Below, piece after piece: positions 11,986 to 22,137 of a stretch of 64,000 nucleotides of DNA (position 1 is its first letter; each line of letters opens with the position of its first letter). The notes beneath the pieces are model-generated. The model worked only from the letters and a program-made list of their open reading frames with translations, had not been told where the DNA came from and did no database searches. This stretch comes from Sebastes aleutianus. Lineage: Eukaryota; Chordata; Actinopteri; Perciformes; Sebastidae. The translations under genes and the position numbers were made by a program. The stretch is taken from positions 8,557,001 through 8,621,000 of the forward strand of contig CAKAKS010000032.1 of the NCBI GenBank assembly GCA_916700875.1, given 5' to 3'.

Positions 11986-13522
11986 CCTTAAATTAACAGA
12001 ATAACCGCTTCTCAAGGCAACTTCACCAACAACAAAAGTGTACTGTAGAGCTTACTACAGTTCATATACAACCATGGGAAACTCCTTTATTCAATTTAAA
12101 CTAGTATCCCATTAGAGACAGAACTAAGCAGATGAGCTTTCAAGTTTGCTAACTGACCATAAGCAAGTTTGTTAGCTCGGCAAGCTTTATTTTATCTCTT
12201 CAATAGTTCTTTTTTAACAAAATGGTGTGCAATGGTGGACAAAATGCCATGGGAAAGTAATCAGAACAGTAGACCAAAAATAGAGAGAAGTTCCAAGTGT
12301 TATTGTGACTAAGTTAATGGTTAGCTTGTCAGCTACAGCAGTTCAACAGTTGCCCTACGAGTAGTCACCAAGCTTCTAACCCCCACCAATTTGAGTGGAA
12401 GAGTGAATGCACTTTGTGATGGGAGTGTTGCATTACACACCTGAAGTCGAGTTGCATTGTGGGTAATGTAGGCATCAGGCTTTGACAAGGAACAAGAATG
12501 TAAAAAAATCAAATAAAAAAAACGACAACGTATGTTAAACCATACCCACATTGGGTCTGGGCAGTAGCCTGCATGTTACCGTAGGATGGACATGTTTTGA
12601 ACTTCAGGACCAGTTGGACATACAATCTGTGGATCCAGTTTAGATGGCTAGTAGCAGAAATGAGTACACTGTGGCGCAGTAAAGCTGTAAAGTGAACACT
12701 GAAAGGCAAAACTCCCTACGCACGGTCATGCAATTGTCGAGTGACTGGTGATCAACAGTTTATCGAGCCCCTAGCCTACTGTGGTCCCTTTATGCTATGG
12801 CATTGTGAGACAATAAAAATAGCATTTATTGCACCCATATGTCCCTTAACAATAACAGAGTGGTATTACAGGATCGATTATATCATTGAATCGAGACACA
12901 ACAGATGTGCTTGATTAGGCTTTTAATGGTTAATCAATTGTCAATTGCGCCCATCTATGATCGCTCAGCTAACAAATGAATAGATATTTCAGTAGGGAGC
13001 TATCCCATCAGCCACCTGACAATGTCTCAATGACTTTTAACAGCTGTTAAGAGCTAATCAATAAACTGATTGGCAGCAGCAGTCGCCAGAAGGTTAGATT
13101 ACGCCGGTTTATTGTCATGACCAATCGTTCTGTAGCGCTGAGGTAACACCGGTCACGTGATGCAGGGACTGGGTTTAGCTCAAGTATGGCCACATTTTAA
13201 AGATAATTGATTAAATGAATGTAAAAGTGAATAAAAATCAGCCACCCACCAACTGCTAACTATAGCATGCGTGTAGCATCTGTATTCCCTCCCATGAACG
13301 AAAAAATATCAATACCAATCAAAACACTGATGTTAGTTAAGGGCCCTTTAGCTTCGCCTGAATAATATAAGTGTTTTATATATAGTGCGATTGATTGCTA
13401 TTGTCAGTCACTCTGTTGTGTTGTTTTGAGGCACAGCAGTGGAATTTAGTTTTAAAACAAATGTCCACTATATTTAATCCCACATGAGATACACACTCTA
13501 ATTGAACTTCAGTTTATTTTTA
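11986..13522. other. Non-coding DNA, nothing recognised
   Basis: Short AT-rich frames only, with no repeat partner found. Confidence 0.4.
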
Positions 13523-14030
13523 TTAAAGGGGAACTATGCCCATTTTCAAAATTCATACATGTTATTCCTATAGTCTAAGACAGTCCAAATAATATTAGTA
13601 AGCATGAACAACTCTCTCCCAAATCCTATAACTAGATTGCTAGAACTCAAACTTGTGATGTCATAGGGTATAGAACTGATCCATAGACAATGAATAGGGA
13701 AGGTTGTTATAGATGACACTGAGAGCACCCAGGGAAATGTTTTAAGTATATGGGTACATTTTCTGGTTCACAAATAACAACACTACAATACAATAAAGCT
13801 CATTTGGGATTAAAAAATAAAACAAATATTCTGTGGGTCTACAAAATCAGTCTTCCATTTATTGTCTATGGAGCAACTCCAGATGTTACACTTGATGACA
13901 TCACAAGTTCGAGACTTACTTTTCTGGTTTCTGGCTTTGAGAGGGAGTACATCATGTTCACAAATATTGATTGAACTTTCCTAGGCCATGGAGATAACAT
14001 ATTGGAATTCTTATTCCTTATAGGAACAAT
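13523..14030 (+). mobile_element. Probable MITE with TTAAAGGGGAACT start
   Basis: It starts at TTAAAGGGGAACTATGCCCA (13523), a terminus I associate with an abundant fish MITE. Two inner parts look related to each other in reverse: 'acttgtgatgtcat' near 13650 against 'gatgacatcacaagt' near 13897, and 'agcatgaacaactctctccc' near 13601 against 'gagggagtacatcatgttca' near 13940. The right terminus is not clear and is probably lost. A 22-bp block (TATGGGTACATTTTCTGG plus TTCA) is also found at 35229. Confidence 0.5.
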
Positions 14031-14431
14031 ATGTAAAACTGTCAGCTAGCATTTAAAATGAGTAACAGCAGTCCAAATTCAATTCAAATATTGGAGACGT
14101 GGCCCATCCACTCCTCCGGTGTGACTGATAGCAGCGCAGGTTTTCGCAATTTGAGGGTTACCTTCTACTGTATAGGACCGCGTTAGCCTCAGCCTAGAAG
14201 TAGTCTGAATCACTTCACTGGCTGTGTGTCTCAAATACTCGCTGCCTTGATTACCCAGCTGCACACGGATCAAAGAGAGATGTGCCAAGGCTTTAAGGTT
14301 GGGTAGAATCTAACGTTAACGTTATCTCTGTTGATCCAGTTCGTTTGCTTGCTACCATGGCTGCAGAAGGCTGTGTTTGCGTGCCGATTTGTTTCATATG
14401 TGGCAACAGGGTGTCAAAATGCACCCGATTT

Positions 14432-14912
14432 GACTGTTATCAGGCCATTAAATAGGCGTTATCAGTAGCTATAAGCTCTATGGATGTGGGTTATTAGGCA
14501 CCTACTACGTTGTAAAAGTGAAAGTGAAACTTAAAAGCAAGACATCCTAATGTGCAAAACTGAATGAAATGTCACGTTTTGAACACAAGCAAAAAGGCTT
14601 CTTCAGCTTTAAGCAAAAACATGACAACTTCCTTAGGTTTAGGACAAAAAATACGTTGTTAAGTTTAGGGAAAAACATTGTATTTTGGGTTAAAATAATT
14701 ACGAACACAAAGAAAACACCTTTCACACGGGACGCAAACTCTGGTCTCAGTTCTCCTAGACATTGCTGGCGTTTTCTTTTATACCTTCTGTCAGTGATCT
14801 ACCATGTGAAATGATGATAAAAACTAATAGTGGGGGTAGTAGGCCCCTACTGACGCACATCTATGGGGCTTATAGCGATGGATAATGCCTATTTAATAGC
14901 CTGACAACAGTC
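14432..14912. mobile_element. Fold-back element with about 75-bp inverted arms and an R1-like core
   Basis: The left arm (14432-14510) and the right arm (14835-14912) are inverted copies. The left reads GACTGTTATCAGGCCATTAA, then ATAGGCGTTATC, then TAGGCACCTACTACG. The reverse complement of the right reads GACTGTTGTCAGGCTATTAA, ATAGGCATTATC, and ends in GGCCTACTACC. Between the arms are R1-like blocks (TTAGGTTTAGG, GGGTTAAAATAATTACG, TTTCACACGGGACGC). No coding capacity. Confidence 0.7.
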
Positions 14913-15788
14913 TAATTGGCTGCGAAATGGGCAGTGAATTGGATCACACAGATCCAAAACAAAAACAGATGTTACGGACCGGAATGGAAATTTTAGAGAA
15001 GAACATACCCAGCAACCCTCTGATGATTTATATAACCCAACCCCAATCCCACTTCAGGATTACAGCAGGCCAATACTTCATCTGTGAACATTGAATCATT
15101 TGACATCAAATTTTGCTTTGCCAATTATTGATTAACTGGTGATGAAGGCCTGACCAATTATGTAAAGGTTAATGCAGCAATATAAGGGAATGAATCCCCC
15201 GTAACTGATGAAAGAAAGGTTAACAATAACCAACACTGATTGTAAAGAGATCAAAATGACAATGATCCACAAACGCATTTCACTTATATAATTTCATCAT
15301 ACATTGCTATAGGGATTAATAAATGCTCTCTGACAGCAACATCCTGCTCTACATTTGAATGTATTCACAAAGCACTGGGATTCTGTTGACTTCACCCTGT
15401 TGGTCCAGCGACTCAAACTGTAGACCTCCCAGTCTCTGCTTCAACAGATTACCATCAGGCTTATCAGTGCCCCGCAGATCTCCAATTTTGTCTTTTATGG
15501 CACTGAGAGCTGCTGCGGTCCCTCAGATGTCAGCAGAGGCATCAGCTCAATAAACCCCTGAATCTGATAGCAGTTGCAAACAAAAATCCACCTTAAAAGA
15601 AATAAAAAATATTATTATAGACTATCAAGCCATCATTTGCATTTCTTGAAATCTTTGCCTTTCAAAGTCATGAAAAAAAAATATTTAATACGAGTGTCAC
15701 ATCATACAATAATATATATGGAGGCACATTGATGTGTTAATTCCCAGGCTATAAATGAAAAAAAGCTGAATTTTATACAAACACCTTC
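14913..15788. other. Non-coding DNA, nothing recognised
   Basis: No gene or repeat partner. A 64-codon frame at 15359-15553 shows no known motif. Confidence 0.4.
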
Positions 15789-16513
15789 TTAAAACCTGCA
15801 GTAGGCAGAATATTTTTGGTATCATTTGGCAAAAATTCTAGAATAACCTTTCAGCATATTGTAATTCAAGTGTTCTGAGATAAAACTAGACTTTTGCACC
15901 ACTTCATGGCTCTGTTTTCAGGCTTTAGAAAATCTAGCCCCTGACAAGAGACTTTGGCCAATCACAGGTCATATCAGAGAGGGAGCGTTCCTATTGGCTG
16001 TTCATTCAACAGAGGCAGCTGTCAATCACTTGCAAACTCCGATCAAACTAGGCAGCGCTGATCAAATTTGAATTAATATTCTGTTACTGTAATGCTTATT
16101 TCTCTCCTCAAATGTTTTCAGAGACATATTGTAGTGCACCGTTTAGCTGTAAAATGTGAAAGTTTGCTCCGGCTGGTGGGCGGTGCTTGGTATTTCCTCA
16201 ACTTATCTCAACATGGCTGCCGGGTCACAAACTTTCTCATTTTACAGCTAAACAGTACACGACAAGATGTTTCTGAAAGCAAATGAGGCGAGAAATAGGC
16301 ATTACAGTAACAGAATATGGATTCATATTGATCAGCGCTGCCTAGTTTGGCCATTTGATCGTTTGACACGGAGGACACCGAAGGACACAGAGGCACATTA
16401 TTTTCTTTTCAGATTTCCTGTCTCATGCACTACTGTCAGGATATAGTGACCGTTTTATAAAAAATAACTTGTTTTAATCATATTTGCTCCAATTCTACCC
16501 ACTGCAGCTTTAA
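15789..16513. mobile_element. Palindromic TTAA-flanked MITE, copy B
   Basis: TTAA at 15789-15792 and 16510-16513. Termini are AACCTGCAGTAGGCAG at the left and CCCACTGCAGCTTTAA at the right. Inner inverted arms GTTTAGCTGTAAAATG (about 16141) and CATTTTACAGCTAAAC (about 16239) could form a hairpin. Copy A at 6645-7360 matches throughout. The length, 725 against 716 bp, supports both being near complete. Confidence 0.8.
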
Positions 16514-17839
16514 TTTGAAAAAAATGATGTTGTACAGTACACCTGCCTCTCTTTTTAGACATGCAATGTTACCCTGATGATGAAGCCCATCCACAAACTG
16601 TATGGGTTTGTTACTAACTGCCCCTCCCCTCTTCTCTGATCTCTATACCCTCAAACTCTACACAATATTCTGTATAACAGCAGTCAGTCTTTTAGACTTC
16701 CCCCTCTGTCACACAGAGAAACGCCTTCTCAAATGCCAGAGTATGGTTGAGAAAATGTAATGCTAGGATCATTATTAGTATTACATTTATATTCAAAAAG
16801 CTGTTTAGTATAACTTTCATGTGAGCCCATGTACCGTCCAGCTGACAGAGTGTGTAGTCTGCCACAGAGCGCTAGTGCAGAGGGGTTTCAACAACTTCCA
16901 TGCAGCAGGTTTAAAGGTGCGTCAAGTGAGACTAGGTTACCAAGGCGCAGTCCGGAAATGAGGCCACTTTTGCTTCAAAATAAAAGCACTGGCACAGTAG
17001 GTGTCATTCGAGTTTATGAAGCACAGGGAGGTTTTGGTTTGATATGGCAAGGTAGGGTCATAATCACACTAAACTTCTCTGTCCTGCTTGTGTGTTTTTC
17101 TCTCTTTTTGATGATATACGTGATATAGGCGGATAGATATAGATAGGTATATTAATCTATATTAAAAAAGGTGATATATGTAGTGGGTAGTTTGATATAA
17201 TTACTTTATTATCTAGTCAAGTCAATTGTTTTTGAGTAACTTTGTTGACATGATTACCTTTTACCTGTGTCTTGATATCAGTTTTTTGACCAGATGGATT
17301 TATTTTTATAAGCTATATCATTGACCAGTTACCTACTACTGCCTGTGGAACCAGAATAGAACCATAGCGACACGCTAGCAATTGTAAATTAATTTCATCA
17401 ACCCTATTTAAACTAATCAATCATTAATTTCATTAATCCATTTGGGTGTCCTGGGGCAAAAATGAGCCATGGTGGACCCCTTTTGAGACCTAGTACCACC
17501 GCCACCACCTTTGTGTGCATGTTGTATGTAGGCTATATAGCACAATGTCACCTTAAAATATCCAAATTAAACATATTTATATAGGAATAGCATGGGAGCA
17601 TCAAAAAACCCTTTGAAAGAATTCAAACTTTAATGAGAAATTGTCCTACGATTAGGTTATTATGGCCATTTCACTTCCATTGTCATTTAGTGGTGCATAA
17701 ATTGCAATAGTGGTGCCTCACAGCTAGACGGTCACAGCTAGACGGTCACACTTTCAAACCCCCCCCCCGACCCCCCCCCTTCCCCTGTGACCCTGAACAA
17801 GGTAAGCACTTTCAGATGATGGATGTATATTCCCATCCT
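16514..17839. other. Non-coding DNA with a poly-C tract
   Basis: The only notable feature is the C-run at about 17759-17785. The 99-codon frame at 16829-17128 has no recognisable domain. Confidence 0.4.
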
Positions 17840-18260
17840 GTTCTTATTCCCAGGGCGTCAAATACTGATGCTTTGTCACGGCTGTCAGCGTGGCTGACAC
17901 CAGCACCGGGCTTTCCATGAACTACAATGTAAACCCATCCAAACGCTCAGGGAAAGTGAGCTGGGGAGTGTGGTGACGTAGCTTTAAGAGTGAAAAGACA
18001 AACACCCCAGGCGGCCATAAGGGGAGGTGAATGGGTCCAACAAACACAGGGGCTTTCATCCAGGAGGCTGCTGTTCGTGTCCCGTGTTCACAACGTTCAG
18101 TTTCAGTTTTTAAGCCCATGTCTTTTTTTTTGCTAAAGTGGTTTTATTGCTAGAACCTCAGCAATTGTTTTTGTTTACTTGTCAACGTTAAGCATGTGTT
18201 TACTGCAACCGAAAAGAGTGACACCGAGGAGTCTGCCAAAGCGTCAGTATGTGACGAGTT
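17840..18260 (-). repeat. Dispersed repeat R1, reverse copy
   Basis: The reverse complement shares GATGGGTTTACATT, GAAAGCCCGGTGC, CTCCTGGATGAAAGCC, TGTTTGTTGGACCCATTC and GACACGAACAGC with the copy at 11441-11985. It abuts the upstream flank of the SINE at 18332. Confidence 0.7.
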
Positions 18261-18331
18261 GGAATGAGAACGCGTTGATATTCCCCCTGGGCAGTTGACC
18301 AAAATCACACACTCTGGTGGGACATTAGTGT

Positions 18332-18621
18332 GGGGGCGGCTGTGGCTCAGATGGAAGAGCAGGTTGTCCACCAATCGGAAGGTCGGGGGTTCGATCCCAG
18401 GCTGCTCTGGGTCGCATGTCGATGTGTCCTTGAGCAAGACACTTAACCCCAAATTGCTGTGTGAATTAGTATTTAAATTAAATCCTGCTGGGCAAAGTTG
18501 GTACCTTATTCAGTGTATGAATATTCGTGTGAATGGGTGAATGCTGACATGTAGTGTAAAAGCGCTTTGAGTAGTCGGAAGACTAGAAAAGTGCTATATA
18601 AATGCAAGTCCATTTTACCAT
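18332..18621 (+). mobile_element. tRNA-derived SINE, near full length
   Basis: The head carries the two internal RNA polymerase III promoter boxes: TGGCTCAGATGG (box A, 18342-18353) and GGTTCGATCCC (box B, 18388-18398), at tRNA-like spacing. The body has GTGTCCTTGAGCAAGACACT and the 3' tail has GTGAATGGGTGAATGCTGAC, AAGCGCTTTGAGTAGTCGG and GTGCTATATAAATGCAAGTC, a tail common in teleost SINEs. Direct repeats of TTAGTGT flank it at 18325-18331 and 18622-18628. It does not encode protein; mobilisation would need a partner LINE. A second, 5'-truncated copy is at 45405-45652. It is not a working tRNA gene because no full cloverleaf can be drawn. Confidence 0.85.
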
Positions 18622-18749
18622 TTAGTGTAAAAAATAATGCAAAGAGGCAAGACATATCATCTCTAGATTATGGATAAGAAATATAGTGTCCAATAAATAG
18701 CTGATGGGTTTTATTTTGAAAACAGCACCAGGAAGTCGCACTCTTTGGT

Positions 18750-19809
18750 TCTATCAAACCTGACATATGTCATGCTGCCCGCTGCGCTATATGGATTAAC
18801 GGTGCGACCGGCGAGGAGCACTGAGGAGGATCAGCGGGACCGTAGACTACCGGTAGAAGATCCCGGTGCAAGTGACCTGGAGACAGCTTCAGCGGGACGT
18901 TACTTCGTCTTTATTCTATTCTATTCTATTCTATTCTTTTTCTCTTCTCTTGTACTCCAGACTGCAGAGGAGACGCGCAGAGTCGAGTTAGGAGAGGGTG
19001 AGCGCCATAAGGAGAGACTTAGAGAGAGAGAGAGAGACGGAGGGAGAACTAGAGGCTGTGAAGTGAATATCCAAAAAGCCGTTTATTACAAAGGTTTAAC
19101 GGTCTCCAGCATAGCAGGAAAAGGCGCAACTGTGGATTTTTTAGGAGTGTTTCAAAAACTCTGCGTCCATTACGCACTGGATTAATTAGACTTTTACGCC
19201 CTTTTTGCCTGGGATATTATTTTTTTTTCTTGTAGTGGAATTCTTCAAATTTCACCTGCACGAGGACAGCGACCGGCTGGGAGAAAAGGAAGGAAGGAGA
19301 GAGGAGGCACTGCCGAGGAGAAGAAGAGGAGAAAAAAAAGAGAAGACAAGAAACGGTTGAAGGAGAGGAAGAAGAAGAGGAGGAGGAGGAGCGGGGGGAT
19401 CATTTCAGTTTCTCTCGGATGGGATTCTTCCCTCTCACCCCGTGGATGGAGGGATGAAACCGGGAGAAAAAGCCGGGGAGAGAGAGAAGAGAGCGACAGG
19501 AGGGAGAAGAAGAAGAGGAGGATGTAGTCGTCGGGTTGCTGTGAGAATGCAAAACGGACGCACCCCTCTGGAAGACCGGATTGAACTATAAAAACCCATA
19601 CGGAATTTACAGCCACCCGAAGGATATTACGCACATTTACCTCGACATAAACATATATATATATATGGGACGCACTCTTCTTGTATCTGGAACCTATTTA
19701 TGTTGGAGTTTACAACTAGAATCACCACCACTGTCGTTCAAAATGATGGGATTTGGAAACCTAATTGCGCCCTGACACCCGCCGAATAGAAGGAACCATA
19801 ATCAAGAGG
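18750..19809 (+). other. Candidate non-coding first exon (5' UTR) of an unidentified plus-strand gene
   Basis: This block stands apart from the AT-rich, repeat-filled DNA around it. CpG dinucleotides are frequent from about 18780, long GA-rich purine tracts follow, and it ends with AAGAG|GTAAAG at 19805-19815, a good splice donor. It holds several short upstream ORFs. One starts at ATG 19665 and ends at TGA 19773 (36 codons, reading MGRTLLVSGTYLCWSLQLES at its start). The 146-codon frame at 18745-19185 and the 129-codon minus-strand frame at 19245-19634 read low-complexity sequence and are unlikely to be proteins. Long GA-rich leaders with a donor and a very long first intron are typical of large vertebrate neural or adhesion genes. 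That is inference, and I cannot name the gene. The exact transcription start is unknown. Confidence 0.5.
18911..18938. repeat. (TATTC)n microsatellite
   Basis: About five TATTC units in the middle of the candidate first exon. Confidence 0.9.
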
Positions 19810-19815
19810 TAAAGT
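19810..19815 (+). promoter_or_regulatory. Putative splice donor GTAAAG
   Basis: AAGAG|GTAAAG fits the vertebrate donor consensus at positions -1, +1 to +4. It follows the last upstream stop and is followed by pyrimidine-rich sequence. No transcript evidence is available here. Confidence 0.4.
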
Positions 19816-21672
19816 TTAAACTCTTTATTATCTCTTTTCTATTCTACGTGTAAAATGACGGTTTGGTTTCCTCCTCCTCCTCCCCCCTGTCTATCTTTGT
19901 CTCTCTGTTTCTTCGAATTCTTTCTCTCTTGACTGCGTCTGCTGGAGCAGGGAGAATGGTGGTTGGCTGAGGTGTAGGAAAGGGGGGCACAGGTATAGAG
20001 TTATTTCTAAAGGGGGCAGAGGTAGAGCTATTTCTAGATCTCCTTGTTGAGACGTGTAGTCTGGATGCTGGGATGGGTTGGGAGGGAGGCAGAGAGGACG
20101 GAGAGGATGGATGTGGATAGCAAGGGAAGGTGCTGTTGCAAAGAACATTGCAAGGTCAAAATTGAGCTAAGTTGTAGAAGATATGTGTGTGTGCGTGTGT
20201 GTGCGTGTGCGTGTGCGTGTGTGTGCCTGAGACCGTTTTTGGTGGAGCCAGACGTAGGTTAGTTTCAGAAGGCTACGTTTCAGCAGCTCTGCACCCAGTT
20301 GTGTGCTGTGAATACACGTCTGTGTGTGTGTATGTGTGTGTGTGCGCGCGCACGTATGAGCGCGTGTTAGTGCCGCCAGAGAGCGAGATAACTTGTGTGC
20401 GCGCGCAGTGTGTCTTCAGCAAGTACATACTTGTCAGGTATAGGCTACAGGATGGTTTTTGCGCACTTTAAGGATATAGCGAGTTATTGACGAATAAACG
20501 CACAAAACATTTGTGTGCGTTTTGTGCGCCACACTGAACCTGTATGGGGCGAGGGGGGATATGTATATGTGTTTAGGCTTTGTGATGTATGGGTTATACA
20601 GTTTAATATATGCAACTGTGAACTAAGATTTCAACAATCAGTGCAAAAAAACAGTGCATCTGTGTTTGTGCGTAATTGTGCGCAACTGTGCGCAACTGAA
20701 CCCAAGCACCTTGTTGGCACAAAGCGCTATAGATGATGATGATGATGATGGAGCTTCTGTGTCCTTTGTATGCTGTGTGTTTGCATGCATGTGTGTGTTG
20801 AATGCATGTGTGTGTTGAATGCGTGCGCGAGTCCCGCGTCACTTGTCCGTTTTCGAGTGATGGCAGGCGCGCGCGCACGTGCGTCCTGACATACAATACC
20901 GGACATGTGACACCAGTGAACGGAACAGCAGGGTCCAGTTTACACTTTACACAGTTCAACTGAGCACTATACTCTAATTAAAAGGTGCATCTCAGTCAGT
21001 GTTCAACATTCTCCTTCAGCTGACTGTGAATATGTGTCATTTGCTATTAATAATAACTTGCATAGTCACGTGTTGTAGTGAGACATTACTCATCATTTGT
21101 GTTTTTTTATTTCAAATTGTCAAGAACAAGATAAATACAAGACAACATTTAAAAAAAAAATCCCATTTTCAGCACAAACACTGTGTTTACTTGCTTTGAA
21201 GGACTAGCACTTCTATCCTACTATGCTGTTTTATTCTCTTTGTGGTAGTGGAAGCATATTCTACTGTAAGCTGTCCTTGCAACAAGAGGCTATGCTTACT
21301 GTAAACATGTTGTTGGAGCAGGAAACATGATGAATATGGGATGTAGGATGACGTACTGTACAATGAAGGTGAAAATCGGCTTAAACCATGTATATTCACA
21401 TGTATTTGTGCACATATTTGTTTCATGGATTTGGGATTTGGGGGTTTGGAATTCTGCTTGGTCTTTTGGCTGGGATGTATACGTTATGGGGGAGATGATA
21501 CACCAAAGGGCTTAAGAAACATGGCACCCATCCCGATGAATGAAATATTGTTTTTGTTATTGTGAGATATGCTAGAATGTTGCCTATGTACTGTATGATA
21601 TGGCTGACTCTGTGATCTGAGCTTAATGACCGTTCTGTGCCAAGTCCACTGAGCGTGTTTATGACTTGAGAA
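19816..21672. other. Putative start of intron 1: microsatellite-rich non-coding DNA
   Basis: It contains a GT/GC-rich run at 20184-20225, another at about 20309-20355 that turns into GCGCGCGCACG, a short one at 20397-20410, an (ATG)n run at 20734-20751 and GCGCGCGCGCACGTGCG at about 20867-20883. These alternating purine-pyrimidine tracts explain the open frames here. No gene was seen. Confidence 0.5.
20184..20225. repeat. GT/GC interrupted microsatellite
   Basis: GTGTGTGTGCGTGTGTGTGC and similar units, with alternating purine-pyrimidine throughout. Confidence 0.9.
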
Positions 21673-22137
21673 TAGGGATGCACCATCCAATTTTTTCAAT
21701 ACCGATACCGATACCTGGACTTTGGGTATCAGCCGATACCGAGTACCGATCCAATACCAGTGTTTAATTAATAAGCTGTATGCCTCACTGAGTTGAAGTG
21801 ACTGGGATCATTCTTAATTTTGTAAAACAAATGTAACAAATAAATAGATATACATTTTGTGAATTATTATCTATTATTAATATAATGAATCGTACACCAA
21901 CAAATTGGTTGAAAAATCTTCAAAATCCACATGATTTACAGGTGTGAACCTTTTTAATGAAGCAACAAACTAGACAAAATTTAAACAGCGATTACAATTA
22001 CAGTTTATAATGTATATAGTATGTAAACATAGAATCTAATTGAATAGATCGGCCCCATTGTCACCGATATCCAATCCAGCTATTTGAGTCAGTATCGATC
22101 CGATAGCCGATCCAGTATCGGTATCGGTGCATCCCTA
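21673..22137. mobile_element. hAT-type MITE with perfect 8-bp target duplication
   Basis: Terminal inverted repeats TAGGGATGCACC and GGTGCATCCCTA bracket 465 bp. The 8 bp CTTGAGAA occur immediately on both sides (21665-21672 and 22138-22145), the signature of hAT insertion. Sub-terminal CCGATACCGATAC and GTATCGGTATCGG arms are also inverted. There is no coding capacity, so it relies on an autonomous relative. The intact duplication suggests that the insertion is not ancient. Confidence 0.92.

Noticed and set aside
15359..15560. Possible LINE fragment (frame with FTLLVQRLKL, RSPILSFMALRAAA)
   Set aside because: No conserved LINE block order could be confirmed in any frame.
18342..18398. tRNA-like boxes A and B suggesting a tRNA gene
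   Set aside because: The downstream sequence is a SINE body and tail, TTAGTGT flanks the whole unit, and no complete cloverleaf can be formed. It is the SINE promoter.
18593..18600. TATA box (CTATATAA) for the candidate gene
   Set aside because: It belongs to the conserved SINE tail, which has the same sequence in the second SINE copy.
18745..19185. 146-codon plus-strand frame at the start of the candidate first exon
   Set aside because: It crosses the (TATTC)n and (AG)n repeats and has arginine/glutamate low-complexity runs. No domain or signal peptide was recognised.
19245..19634. 129-codon minus-strand frame rich in leucine, serine and phenylalanine
   Set aside because: It is the antisense reading of a GA-rich tract. 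Low complexity, not a protein.
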